This document shows, piece after piece, positions 15,730-27,800 of a stretch of 58,441 nt of DNA. Made by a program: the position numbers and the translations under genes. The DNA lies in IMG/VR virus record IMGVR_UViG_3300017917_002605, positions 110,471 through 168,911 of that record. One strand, written 5' to 3'. Each line of letters begins with the position of its first letter. Positions within the stretch are counted from its first letter, which is position 1. Source of the stretch: a virus. Below the pieces are notes generated by a model. The model worked only from the letters and a program-made list of their open reading frames with translations. It made no database searches and was not told the DNA's origin.

Positions 15730-18296
15730 TGAGCACCAATCTGAAAACTTCACTACAGGTATCTCAACATTTACCTGAATTTGTTAGGGACGAAAACCCG
15801 AAGTTTATTGCTTTCCTTGAAGCATATTACGAATTCATGGAACAACAAACAGGATTTGATGTTACAACTAAATCAAAATTGTTAAGATATGTTGCTGACC
15901 CTGATGAATCTATAAATGATTTTGAAAAGAGTTTCTTTGAAACATACATGACATTGATTCCACGCAATGCTGTGTTGGACAAAGCAACAATGGTAAAAAA
16001 CATATTGCCGTTGTATAAAGCAAAAGGAACACCAAAAGCCTTTGAATTCTTATTCAGAATTCTTTTCAATGAACCTGTAGAAGTTTTGATGCCGAAGAAT
16101 GATATCTTGCGTGCTTCTTCGGGTAAATGGGTTGTTGAAAATCAACTGCGTTTGTTAAAAGGTTCCATCTATTCAAAGAATATTGGTGATGGCGTTACTA
16201 AAACATTCTTGATGGCACAGTCTGCCAAGTTAGAAGATGTTATTGTTTACATAAATGACGTAGAAACTATTGATTTTACAATTCAACCAGAATACAAAAA
16301 AATAAATTTTAATGTTGCACCACCTGACGGTTCTGTTATTAAAATTTATTTTAAGAAAACAGATTTAATTATTGGCAACAGTAGAGAATTGGTTGGTCAA
16401 GTTTCTGGCGCAAGAGCAATTATTGAAAAGGCAACTCTTGATAATGTTCTTGGTCTAGATGTTATTTCTGTTTTCATCAACGCCAAAACATTAATAGGTT
16501 CTTTCCAAAACGGTGAAGAAACGGTTTGTAATATGCTTTTGGATGATGGAACATCCATACCGTATTATGCAAAAACCCTTTCGTCCGTAAAAAGTATTAT
16601 AGTGTCAGAAGGTGGTGCAGGATATAACGTTCGTGACCCTGTTATAATCACCGGTGGCGGCGGAACAATTACCGCTGCTGCAATTATCGATAAGGTTTTC
16701 CGTGGTCTCATCAATCGTGTTATTGTTAACTATGGCGGCGCAGGATTCCAAGATGGTGGAGTTATTGAGGTATCTGCGCCAGCTAATGCTATTTTGCAAT
16801 TGGCAATATCTTCTGTTGATACATCTGGTAACGTATCAGCAAATTCTTTGCATGTCTATTATGACACGATTGGTGATTACGGAAATACCGTTATTTCTTC
16901 TTCGGATTATGGATTTCCGTCAGCCATTTCGGAGAATGTAAACACTGTAATTGCTGATGCTTTGACTCCAAAATATTATAAAGATATTGGACCAATCACA
17001 TCAGTTGAAGTTTTAAGTTCTTTAGCTCCGTTAGATGCTGTTCCTATTTTGAATGCAGTAGGCGCTCTAGGTTTAAACGATGACACAAACGGTGCCGTAA
17101 TCAACACATATGGTTCTATAGGTAGACTTAGAATTGATGAACCAGGATTAGGATATGAAATCGGTGATGAATTGATTTTCACCAATAAACCTATGAATTT
17201 TGGTCTTGGTGCGGCAGCAATGGTAACAAGTGTTTCCGCCAATGGTAGAATTTTGAAAGTTGATTTGCAACCACCGAGAATTACAGGTACTGCAAACATA
17301 TCCTCACCTTCCAATGTAACAATTATTGGTACAGGAACAAACTTTACCGGCGAATTGCGTGTTGGTGACAGGATTATGATTAATTCTGAATCCAGATATG
17401 TTAATGCAATTCATTCTTCTACATCATTGAATGTAAATTCAAACTTTGTTTACGCAACAACAAACAAAGCAATTGGTGTTTATAATAGAAGAATTATTGG
17501 TGGTCAAGGTTACACAATGGATGCTTTGCCAACGATTACAGTTGAATCCGCAAACGGAACAAACGCAGTCATAACCGCTGTCACAATTATGGGTGATGGT
17601 GAAAGTCTGAATCCAAAAGGTAACACACAACCTGGTCAGATTGAAAGTATTTTGGTTGTATCTGGTGGTGAAGGTTATGTTGCGCCTCCATCAGTTGATT
17701 TGACCACACGTGGCGATGGCACTGCAACCGCAAATGCAATATTGAAAACACCATACGTTACTTTACCAGGAAGATGGACAACTTCCGATGGTATTCTTTC
17801 CGCCGCTGACCGAAGACTACAAGGTAGGGATTACTATCACGACTATTCTTATGTTCTATCCGCACAGATAGAATTTTCTAAGTATAAAGATATAGTTAAA
17901 AAACTTCTACATCCTTCTGGTATGTCGTTCTATGGCGAATATGCTAAGTTGGATGAAATTTTAACAACGGTTGATAAGTCCAATATTGTTGTTAATAACG
18001 AACTTGCCGGTACTGTTAACGTTGTATCTGGTGAGAACATAATTTATGGTACAAATACAAAATTTGTACTGGCCAACACCTTGTATCTGATTCAACCAGG
18101 TTCAAATGTTGCCGTTAATTCTGAGATTCGCACGGTAAATAGCATTATAGATAATACTACGATTACTGTTACTGAAGCGTTCTCATACAATGCAAACGTA
18201 CAATCACTTGTAGTAATTTCTGTACCATACAACGGACTAGGAACAGAAGATTTCTTGGAAATTACAACCGAAAACGATTTAGTAATTAGAGTATAA
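15729..18296 (+). CDS. Large baseplate wedge-like structural protein (gp7 position)
   Basis: 855 aa. The N-terminal 140 residues (LPEFVRDENPKFIAFLEAYY; KGTPKAFEFLFRILF) form a conserved domain I know from structural proteins of T4-like phages of aquatic bacteria. Beyond that it is beta-rich, with Gly-Tyr repeat units at about 290-350 and 590-670 (GGEGYVAPPSVDLTTRG). Near the C-terminus an 'HPSGMSFYGEY' segment precedes a beta tail. Placement between gp6 and gp8 suggests the role of T4 gp7 or gp10, but I see no direct similarity to those. Confidence 0.75.
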   Translation: MSTNLKTSLQVSQHLPEFVRDENPKFIAFLEAYYEFMEQQTGFDVTTKSKLLRYVADPDESINDFEKSFFETYMTLIPRNAVLDKATMVKNILPLYKAKGTPKAFEFLFRILFNEPVEVLMPKNDILRASSGKWVVENQLRLLKGSIYSKNIGDGVTKTFLMAQSAKLEDVIVYINDVETIDFTIQPEYKKINFNVAPPDGSVIKIYFKKTDLIIGNSRELVGQVSGARAIIEKATLDNVLGLDVISVFINAKTLIGSFQNGEETVCNMLLDDGTSIPYYAKTLSSVKSIIVSEGGAGYNVRDPVIITGGGGTITAAAIIDKVFRGLINRVIVNYGGAGFQDGGVIEVSAPANAILQLAISSVDTSGNVSANSLHVYYDTIGDYGNTVISSSDYGFPSAISENVNTVIADALTPKYYKDIGPITSVEVLSSLAPLDAVPILNAVGALGLNDDTNGAVINTYGSIGRLRIDEPGLGYEIGDELIFTNKPMNFGLGAAAMVTSVSANGRILKVDLQPPRITGTANISSPSNVTIIGTGTNFTGELRVGDRIMINSESRYVNAIHSSTSLNVNSNFVYATTNKAIGVYNRRIIGGQGYTMDALPTITVESANGTNAVITAVTIMGDGESLNPKGNTQPGQIESILVVSGGEGYVAPPSVDLTTRGDGTATANAILKTPYVTLPGRWTTSDGILSAADRRLQGRDYYHDYSYVLSAQIEFSKYKDIVKKLLHPSGMSFYGEYAKLDEILTTVDKSNIVVNNELAGTVNVVSGENIIYGTNTKFVLANTLYLIQPGSNVAVNSEIRTVNSIIDNTTITVTEAFSYNANVQSLVVISVPYNGLGTEDFLEITTENDLVIRV

Positions 18297-18307
18297 CAGG
18301 ACAAAGA

Positions 18308-20233
18308 ATGTCAACAATTAAAATTACACAATTACCAATTTTAACATCACCAGATGCGAATACCCAAAACACGGTATTTGTTGTCGTTGATAAGAGTAGT
18401 GGTGTTGCAACCACAAAACAATTATCTCTGGCAAATCTTGAAATTGCTGTTGATGATACCGCTGTCCTGGCTTATGCTCATGCCAACGGCGCATACAATA
18501 CCGCAAACGCCGCATACACTCAAGCAAACATTGCAACACCAGCTTTCGCACAAGCTAATACAGCAAACAGTACTGCAAACGCTGCTTTGGTTCTTGCGAC
18601 AACTGCAAACACTGTTGCCAATTTAGGATTTAATCTTGCAAACGCAGCGAATACATTGGCAACTTCAGGATTTAATTTAGCTAACGTTGCCAATACAACC
18701 GCAACATTGGCACTAGGCATTGCAAACACCGCAAATATTGTTTCTGCTGCAGCTTTCAACCAAGCAAATATTGCAACACCAGCATTTAATCGTGCTAACG
18801 ATGCATATGTTCATGCAAACTCAGCATACAATCTTGCAAACAGTATTGTTATTACAGCAAACGTTGCATACTCCGACCAAATTTACGCACAGGCAAATTC
18901 TGCTTATAACGTTGCAAACTTGGCTGTACAGTCATCAAACGTTGCACAAACAATAGCTTTATCTGCTTACAGTCAAGCAAACGTGGCAACAATCAATGCT
19001 GATTTTGCAATCGCAACAATTAACACTGTTTTTGCACAAGTAAACACAAATTCCAACACAATTCAAACCGTTTGGAACCACGCAAACTCTGCTTATGATT
19101 TTGCAAATAATACTTCAAATACTGTAATAAATGTTTCAACACATGCAAACTCTGCTTATGATTTTGCAAATACTTTATCATTAACGTTAAGTACTCAGTT
19201 TATTACAAACGCATCAAACACCGCAAATTCTGCAAATGTAACAGCACATGCAGCATATGACACCGCAAATACCGCAACTCAGGCCGCAGCTCTTGCTTTA
19301 CTAAACAGCACTTCTGGTGGTAACACAGCAAACGTTGCTCTAGTTAATGCAAATGCATCTTTCAATTTGGCTAATACAGTAAATGCACAAGTTATCATTG
19401 CAAACACAACCGCAAACTTTGCAAATAGTTTAGCTTCAACCGCAAACGTCACTGCAACCAACGCTTTGGCCACAGGACAAGGTGCTTTTGCTCTTGCAAA
19501 CGTTGTTAATGCCGTTGCACTATCCGCAAACACGACCGCCATTGCCGCATATAATCAAGCAAACGTGGCAACCAGTAATGCTGACACAGCATATATTCAT
19601 GCAAACTCTGCTTACAATTTGGCGAACAGTTTGAATGTTACATTGACAAGTACAGTAGTAACATTGTCAAATACATCTGCCGAAGCAAATATTGCCAACA
19701 TTACATCCAGAGCTGCATTTACTAAAGCCAATTTGGCATACGATACTGCAAATACTGCTTTGGCTTTAGGTTCTCTTGCTGTCACACTAGAATCTTCCGC
19801 AAACCTATCTTTACAGAGAGCTAATGCGGCATTTGACCAAGCTAATACTGCAAATGCTATGGCTTTTGGTGCTTATTCCACTGCAAATACCGCAAGACAA
19901 GAAAATAACGCAACATTCGATAGACTGACCGTTGCATGGAATTCTGCCAATACCACAGCTAACAATTTGGTTTCTACAAATTCCAACGTTGCAAATTTAA
20001 CGATTACTGTAAGTTCTGTATATAATCTTGCTAATACCAATGCCAACGGAATTGCAAACCTGGCAAATTCTATTGTATATGTTGGAACTGCGCCTGCAAA
20101 TAACAAAGGCACAACCGGTGATACAAAAGGTATGGTTTATTTGGCCAACGATTACTTCTATTTCTGTACCACAAACTATGTTGATGGTACTGCAAATATT
20201 TGGAGTAGAATTGCTGCAACTGACGCTTGGTAA
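18308..20233 (+). CDS. Ala-Asn heptad-repeat tail fibre protein
   Basis: 641 aa. Residues about 55-570 are a nearly continuous run of seven-residue units of the form A-Y/F-x-x-A-N-x (NRANDAYVHANSAYNLANS), predicting one very long trimeric coiled coil. The first 50 residues (TIKITQLPILTSPDANTQNT) form a short attachment domain. The last 45 residues are a small globular cap (KGTTGDTKGMVYLANDYFYF). Likely a rigid shaft projecting from the baseplate. AGGACA precedes the ATG. The repeats make the DNA locally repetitive (GCAAAC and GCAAAT). Confidence 0.8.
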   Translation: MSTIKITQLPILTSPDANTQNTVFVVVDKSSGVATTKQLSLANLEIAVDDTAVLAYAHANGAYNTANAAYTQANIATPAFAQANTANSTANAALVLATTANTVANLGFNLANAANTLATSGFNLANVANTTATLALGIANTANIVSAAAFNQANIATPAFNRANDAYVHANSAYNLANSIVITANVAYSDQIYAQANSAYNVANLAVQSSNVAQTIALSAYSQANVATINADFAIATINTVFAQVNTNSNTIQTVWNHANSAYDFANNTSNTVINVSTHANSAYDFANTLSLTLSTQFITNASNTANSANVTAHAAYDTANTATQAAALALLNSTSGGNTANVALVNANASFNLANTVNAQVIIANTTANFANSLASTANVTATNALATGQGAFALANVVNAVALSANTTAIAAYNQANVATSNADTAYIHANSAYNLANSLNVTLTSTVVTLSNTSAEANIANITSRAAFTKANLAYDTANTALALGSLAVTLESSANLSLQRANAAFDQANTANAMAFGAYSTANTARQENNATFDRLTVAWNSANTTANNLVSTNSNVANLTITVSSVYNLANTNANGIANLANSIVYVGTAPANNKGTTGDTKGMVYLANDYFYFCTTNYVDGTANIWSRIAATDAW

Positions 20234-20238
20234 TCAGA

Positions 20239-20246
20239 GATAAATA
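20239..20246 (+). promoter_or_regulatory. Late-promoter-like box GATAAATA before gp8
   Basis: GATAAATA lies just after the heptad-fibre stop and ends six bases before the gp8 ATG, with no ribosome binding site between. Same close spacing as at gp25 and gp13. Confidence 0.35.
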
Positions 20247-20252
20247 AACACT

Positions 20253-21797
20253 ATGGCATCATTTATTTCTAAAAAGTTATCGTTCAATAACGCAGAACAA
20301 TTCAAAGAATCGTTCTATGAACCGGAACCAACAACCATTGGTTACGTATTTTTAGGCAACCACATTGCTTGGCCTAATGAGGATGCAGTTCCAACAATTC
20401 AAGATACAATTGTTTACCAAAAAGAAATTTGGGACAACATGTATGCTGCCAAGAAATTAACAGGCAACGATGTTGAACTTGTTATTCCAAGAAATACATG
20501 GGAAGCAAACGTAAAATATCGTGCCTTTGATGATACCATTACGCAAGAAGAGCTGTTGTCTGCTAACACCAGTCAAGGATTGAAGCCTTGTTATGTCATC
20601 ACATCACAAAGAAACGTTTACTTGTGTTTATCTAACAACGTTTCTTCAAACTCTACAGTGGAACCTACTGGCGACTATAATTCGGCAAACGGATTTATTA
20701 GAACATCTGATGGTTATTTGTGGACTTACATGTACAACATTAAGCCAACAAATAAGTTCTTAGCGAATGTTTGGATTCCTGCTCCTGTTTCAACATCAAA
20801 ATTGGATTACAACGTCAATCCTGTTGGTGTTGTTGACGGTGCTATTGCTGAAATTATTGTAACGAATCCTGGTTCAGGATACGCAACTTCCAATATTAAT
20901 GCATTTGCGTATTCTACTGCAACAAATCAAATTAGACTTGAAAATATTACCAATGTTTCTGCAAACATGGCAGTTTCAGGTTTTGGTATTGCGCCTCTTG
21001 CATATATTACGGGTATTAGCAATACCACAAACACCATTACTATTTCTAGTAGCACCATCAGTCCAGGTGGCGGCACAGGAAACGTAATAACCATTTCGAC
21101 CCGAGCTGTAGTTTCTGGTGATGGCTCAGGTTGTTTGGCAACAGTTTCACTAAATCAAGATACAGTTTTTAAGATTGTACCAACATCTTATGGTTCAAGA
21201 TACACCCACGGTAATGTAAAAATCTTTGGTTCAGGAACTGGAGCTACTGCAAGAGTTATTATTGGTCCAAAGTTTGGTCACGGATACAATCCTGCAAAAG
21301 AACTTGGTGCATCAAACGTAATGATTTCTACTAAAATTGGACAAATCGATTCAACTGAAGGTGGATTAATTTCTACAGGTACCACGTTCCGACAGTATGG
21401 CCTTATGAGGGACCCGTATAAATATGGTTCAACAATAGTAGCAAACAATTCAACATCAAATAGTGTGATTTCTCAGACTACAGATTTAACTGTTGTTTCT
21501 GGTTCTTCTTATGAAATTGATGAGTTTGTTTACCAAGGTTCAGCAAATAACGCAACATTTAAGGGCTTTATTAACTCACAATCTACAAATATAGTTCGAT
21601 TGACCAAAGTTGAGGGTGCTGTCACCTTGGGTGGCGCATTGATTGGAGCTAATTCTTCAACAAGTCGAGCAGTGGTAAAAGTTGATAATCCAGAATTTCA
21701 ACCGTATTCGGGTGATATTCTTTACGTAGAAAACATAACAAAAGCACAAAGAGCAGAAGGACAAGCAGAAAACATCCGCTTTGTCATTAAATTCTAA
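20253..21797 (+). CDS. 8: Baseplate wedge protein gp8
   Basis: 514 aa, larger than T4 gp8 (334). The gp8 hallmark segments are present: YVFLGNHIAWPNEDAVPTIQ, YCLSNN-type 'NVYLCLSNN' and TSDGYLWTYMYNI. A Gly-Tyr unit (VTNPGSGYATSNI) begins near residue 205, and the extra length is beta-rich insertion. gp8 forms the peripheral part of the wedge. It ends 13 bases before the 1998-aa gene, with AAAGGT as ribosome binding site for that gene. Confidence 0.82.
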   Translation: MASFISKKLSFNNAEQFKESFYEPEPTTIGYVFLGNHIAWPNEDAVPTIQDTIVYQKEIWDNMYAAKKLTGNDVELVIPRNTWEANVKYRAFDDTITQEELLSANTSQGLKPCYVITSQRNVYLCLSNNVSSNSTVEPTGDYNSANGFIRTSDGYLWTYMYNIKPTNKFLANVWIPAPVSTSKLDYNVNPVGVVDGAIAEIIVTNPGSGYATSNINAFAYSTATNQIRLENITNVSANMAVSGFGIAPLAYITGISNTTNTITISSSTISPGGGTGNVITISTRAVVSGDGSGCLATVSLNQDTVFKIVPTSYGSRYTHGNVKIFGSGTGATARVIIGPKFGHGYNPAKELGASNVMISTKIGQIDSTEGGLISTGTTFRQYGLMRDPYKYGSTIVANNSTSNSVISQTTDLTVVSGSSYEIDEFVYQGSANNATFKGFINSQSTNIVRLTKVEGAVTLGGALIGANSSTSRAVVKVDNPEFQPYSGDILYVENITKAQRAEGQAENIRFVIKF

Positions 21798-21810
21798 AAG
21801 GTAAGTTTGA

Positions 21811-24800
21811 ATGGCACTTGATACCAATTTTAATACAAATCCATATTATGATGATTTCGATGAAACCAAAAAGTTTCTTCGAACCCTTTTTAAACCAGGT
21901 TTTGCAGTTCAAGCTCGTGAACTGACCCAAGTACAAACACAACTACAGAATCAAATTGGTAAATTTGGTTCGCACGTTTTCCAAAACGGCAGTTTGGTTC
22001 TTGGTGGACAAACTGCTTTACAAGACGCAACTTATCTAAAAATTGATAGCACATATCTTGGTGATTCAGTAAATTATGCTGATTTCCAAGATAAAACAAT
22101 TCTTTCTGCTGACGAAAGCAAACGTGCCGAAGTTATTCTTGCCGTTCCTGTAGAGGGTTCAGACCCAATTACTTTGATGGTAAAACAAATTTATGGTAAT
22201 CCTTTTGTTGCAGGTGATACCATAAAGACAGACGTTTCAGACACCACTTTTGCTACTATTCAAGATGTTGGTGAAGGACAAGTATTTTCTGTTAATGAAG
22301 GTACATTCTTCTATGAAGGATTCTTCATTACCAATGCACAACAAATCGTACCTACTGAAAAATATAGCAACACAACAGCAAATGTTCGTGTTGGTTTTGA
22401 AATTTCAGAATCTTTTGTAACTGCTGCATCCGACACATCACTTCTTGACCCAGCTCAAGATGCCTCCAATTATCAAGCACCAGGTGCTGATAGATTTAAA
22501 ATTGATTTGGTACTTTCAACCAGAGCATTAGATTCTACTGACGATGAGCGATTCATTGAAATGGCTCGTGTTGAAAACGGTGTTCTTGTAAAAGTCGTTA
22601 AGTATCCAATTTACTCTGCACTTGAAGACACATTAGCTCGCCGTACCTATGACGAATCAGGCAATTACACTGTTCGTCCTTTTACGATTGCGTTAGAAAC
22701 AAATTCTGCTAATACCGCACAGACAAACGTATTGTTGTCTCCTGGTAAAGCTTACGTTTTTGGTTATGAATTTGAAACTACAGGCACAACAACTGTAACT
22801 GTAGATAAACCAAGAACATATGTTGATGTTTCTAACCAAAGAATTACTGCTGACTATGGTAACTTTGTTTACACAACAAATCACCGTGGTTCTTTCCCTA
22901 TCGATAGTTTGAAGACTGTTGACCTACATTGCGTACAAAATGGTAGTATCAACCTCACTTCAACTGCAACTTACACCAATACAAAAATTGGTACAGCTCG
23001 TGTTAAATCTATCGAATATGAAACCACAGGTAGTTCTTCCAACACAGGTTCCAATGTATATCGTACTTACTTGTTTGATGTAAACGTAGGTTCTATTACA
23101 GGCAATGTCGGCACCACTGGTGGTGTTTCAACATCCAATACCACACACGTTCAATTGTCAAACACCGCAGTAAGTTATTTCAGCACAGTAAATGATGCAT
23201 ATAAGGGTGCTAAGTTCCGTATTACTGCCGGTCCTGGTTTAGGAAATCAAGTTAAGACCATCACTGGTTTCAACGCAACAACACAGTTTGTTTCTTTGAA
23301 TGAACCTCTAACTGTTGCTCCTCAAGCAAACACACAATTTGCTATTGACTTCGAATTTAATGACCTTGAGTGTCTTTCTGTTGCAAATGCGACCAACCAG
23401 GCAATTATTTCTTCTTCAAATATTGACGTTCGTTCAAAAGATTTGGCGACCGCTTTTGAAGATGTTTTCTTATCTGAAGTCACCAACGAATCTCAAATTT
23501 TCCCACTAGGACAAAATTACGTTGTTCCTGGCCGCACAGGTGATATTTCTCTGTCTTACAAAAGACTGTTTGAAAACCAGGCTTTTGCTGGCAATCAAAC
23601 CACATTCACCCTAGGCTCTGGTGAAGCTATTGCTTCTGCTTCATCTGAGTCTTCAATTAACCAAGCGTATTACATCAGTGTAACTAACAGAAGAACATCT
23701 ACTGCTTACGCAAACGGTGAAATTGTTCGTGCATCCAATGTTTCTATTGATTCTGGTACCGCAACAATTACAGTATCTGGTGCGGCCGATATGTTGGCTA
23801 ACGTTATTGCAGTAATTGATGTAACAAATCCTTCTGCAAAAACCAAAACTTTCCGTTTGGCAAACAACACAGTACAAACAACTTCTGCACCAGATTTCAT
23901 TAATGTGTTTGGTAACAATGCAGTTAATGTTTACACTCAAAACTGCCAAACACATATTGCCAACACTTTTGTTGTTAAGACTCCAGATACACCACAATCT
24001 CTATTCGTTTCAGACGTTTATTCTCTGAATACAGTACTTGATTTCCGTGGTCTTGAAGTTACTGAAGCGAACAAATCTAGTGCTGTTAATATCACATCAC
24101 GTTATACTTTAGTGAATGGTCAAAAAGATTCATATTATGACCACGCATATATCAAATTGAAACCTGGTCAATTGCCACCTGATGGTCCGTTGTTGGTTAC
24201 TTACGACAGATTTATTTCTGCTGATGCTGGTGGTTTTTTTACCGCAGACTCTTACGTAAATGGCGGTTTCGAATATGGTAACATTCCTAAATTCACATCA
24301 CCAACAACTGGTTTTGAATACAATTTAAGAGATTGTTTGGATTTCCGTCCTGTTCGTGCTGACGGTTCTTCTACTGTATCTTTCTACACCACAAAAAATC
24401 CTAAAACACCAGAAAACGGTTCAGACATTATTGTTGATTATTCTTACTATCTACCACGTATCGATAAAGTGGTTTTGAATAAGAATCGTACATTTGAAGT
24501 TGTTAAGGGCATTCCAAACCTAAGACCAAAAGAACCAGAAGACAAGTCTGAAGCAATGACAATGTTTGTTCTTGCTTGCCCGCCATATATTTCTGATGTT
24601 TCTGAAATTCAAGTTTCTGCAATCGACCATAAACGTTACACAATGCGTGATATTGGTGCATTAGAAAAACGTATTTCTAATCTAGAATATTACACTTCTT
24701 TGTCACAACTTGAACAAACAACTTTGACTAAACAAGATTTGACTATTCTTGACAGTCAAAATTTACCACGATTTAAAAATGGTATTGTTGTAGATGCTTT

Positions 24801-27800
24801 CTCTGGCCACTCTGTTGGTGATGTATTCAATGAAGAATATCGTGCCGCTATTGACCCAGTGAAGAAAGAAATGCGTCCGACATTTAACGTGTCTTCACAT
24901 TTATTCACCTTCGATGCAAACAACTCTGTTGGTGTTAAGCGTACTGGTCCAGTTCTTGGTTTGAACTATACCGAAAGGTCTTTCATTAACCAGTCAATGG
25001 CATCTAAAGCAATAAATGTAAACCCATTTAACGTTATCAACTTTGTTGGTAAAGTCAAATTGACTCCAAGCTCTGATGTTTGGGTTGATACTTCCAGAAA
25101 ACCAGATGTTGTTGTTAATACAGGTGGTGAACAAGATGTTTGGAACAGATTGATTGGTAACCAATCTAATTGGAGTTATGAGTTTGGTTCTTGGGAAACA
25201 AAATGGACAGGAACTTCAACTTCCACTCAACGTGAATATGAACAAACATTTGCTTACGGCGTACCACGCCGTGTTCTAGACCGAACTGTTACCACCGCAA
25301 CAGGTACTTCTTCACGCCAAGTTATTGCTAGTCGTGTGACAACCACAACAGTTACCAAAAATCTTGGTGACCGTGTTGTTGATATGTCTGTAATCCCTTA
25401 CATGAGAAACACCACATTCTCTATTCGTGGTGCTGCATTCAAACCAGACACCAAATTGTGGTGTTTCCTTGATGGTGTCGATGTTACTGGTTGTATCACT
25501 CACACCGACCGAATTTATCTAAAACAATCCGCTGCAGGATATAAATTCCCTGCTGACGGAGAAAATCGTTACGGTATTGGTGAAAATGTAAGAATCGTTG
25601 ACGGCAGAACCGGTAACACATTAGCAACCCGTCAAATTTATGACATTGCTAATAATATGATTGAAATGAACACCTTTAGAAATACTTCGGGTGTTAACAT
25701 CAACGATTCATCAAACATCTTTGTTGTTGGTGTCACAAGCGGCGTCAACGTTGCAGTTCAATCATACGAACATTATCTTGGTTATTCTGCCGGTGCTACC
25801 GCAAACACAATCACATTATGGGAAAACGCTGTTGGTTCAAACAACATTGGCAGCATTGTTGGTGATGTTATTCACGTTCGTGATACTACATCTTCACCAT
25901 ATCGTTATCAAACTAAGACTATTGCATCTTACAATGTGTCCACAAGAGTTGTTACAATCAGTGGAACATGGGATTGGATTCCTACAACAAATGACCATTA
26001 CTCATTAGGCAATCCAAAAACTTCTAGATATGGAACTTTTGCTGGTGGTTTCTATTTGCCAGGTTCAAAGTTTAGAACCGGCGAAAAACGTTTCATGTTG
26101 ATTGATAATGCAACAGGAGATATTCCTTCATCCAGAACAAACGGTGATGCAACCTTTACTTCTCAGGGTACATTAAAAACAACTGAAGCAACAATTGTTT
26201 CTTCTATTGTTCCAACGATTGAACGTTCTGTAACAACACAAACTCAACCTGCGGCTCAAACGCTTTCTGTTTCTGAACCTAGAGTTGTTGGTTATTGGGA
26301 CCCATTGGCACAAACATTCTTGGTTGAACCTACAAATAACCCACAAGGTGTGTTTGTTACCAAAATTCGTTTGTGTTTCAAAACTAAAGATAACACGATT
26401 CCAGTCACTGTTCAAATTAGACCAACAGTTAATGGTTATCCACATTCATCAATAGTTTATCCATTGGCTTCTAAGTCTCTGACTCCTGACCTTGTTAAAA
26501 TTACAGACAATCCTAGTTTAGAAGACCCAACAAAATACACTGAATTTGTATTTGATTCTCCAGTTTGCTTGCAACCGGGTGAACACTCATTCGTTGTTCT
26601 TGCAAATTCCAAAAATTACGAATTGTATGTTGGTGAAATAGGTAAAACCGATTTGGTGACTGCTCGCCAAATTTCCGACCAACCATATGGCGGTTCATTG
26701 TTTATTTCACAAAACGGTTCTACTTGGACTGCGGACCAATCATCCGACATTATGTTCCGTGTGTTTGTTGCCGAATATGACACAAACTCAGTTGGAGTTG
26801 CATATTTCAATGTTGATTATCCATCATCCAACACTGTATTTGACCTGGTTCGTTTAGGCACAACAGAATCTGTTGTTGCCAATACTGGTATAACTTACGA
26901 AATAAATTCTACTCGTTTGGATGATGGAACTCTAACCGGATTTGATTTCATTACGCCAAATGAATCCACTTCTTTAGAAGATGGATTTGGTCGCCGTATT
27001 TTGGTGACTGGTGCAAACACCAGCTTTAATGTTAAAGTAACGATGGAAACATCTAATCGTTCCATTACACCAACATTAGACACCACACGATTGAACATCA
27101 TTACTGTTGAAAACATCATCAACAATATGGGACTATCCAATAATGATATCATCGTAACAAACGGCGGAACAGGTTATGTGAACGTAAACAACGTTTCAAT
27201 TACCTTCTCTGGTGGTGGCGGTACAGGTGCCGCTGCGGTTGCTAACGTAACTTCTAACGGTACTATTGACCGAATCTTTGTGACAAATGCTGGTTCTGGT
27301 TATATTACCAACCCAACAATCACAATCTCTACTTTGGCTGGTCCAGGTTCTGGTGCAACCGCAATCGTTAACGGTGAAACCAGTAAGTCTGGTGGTAACG
27401 GACAAGTTCGTTATGTAACTCGCCGTGTGACATTGAATGATGGTTTCGATTCTGGTGATTTGCGTGTATATCTGACCGCATACAAACCACAAGGTGCTCA
27501 GATTTATGTTTACTACAAAGTATTGTCTAAATCTGACCCTGATGAATTCGACAACAAGAACTACCAGTTGATGACACAACTTGGTGATGCAAACTTTACT
27601 TCACTAAGTCAGACAGACTATCGTGAATTGACTTTTGCTCCTGGTGTCAATGGTGTGGCAAACAACGCTGTAACATACACCTCTGGTTCTACCGCATATA
27701 ACAGCTTTAAGACTTTTGCGATTAAGATTGTTCTTGCTGGTACCGATACTGTGTCTGTTCCTAAGATTCGTGATTTCCGTGCGATTGCACTTCCTTCTGG

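Noticed and set aside
18308-20233. CRISPR array or tandem DNA repeat
   Set aside because: The regular GCAAAC/GCAAAT words are codons of a heptad-repeat fibre; there are no uniform repeats with spacers.
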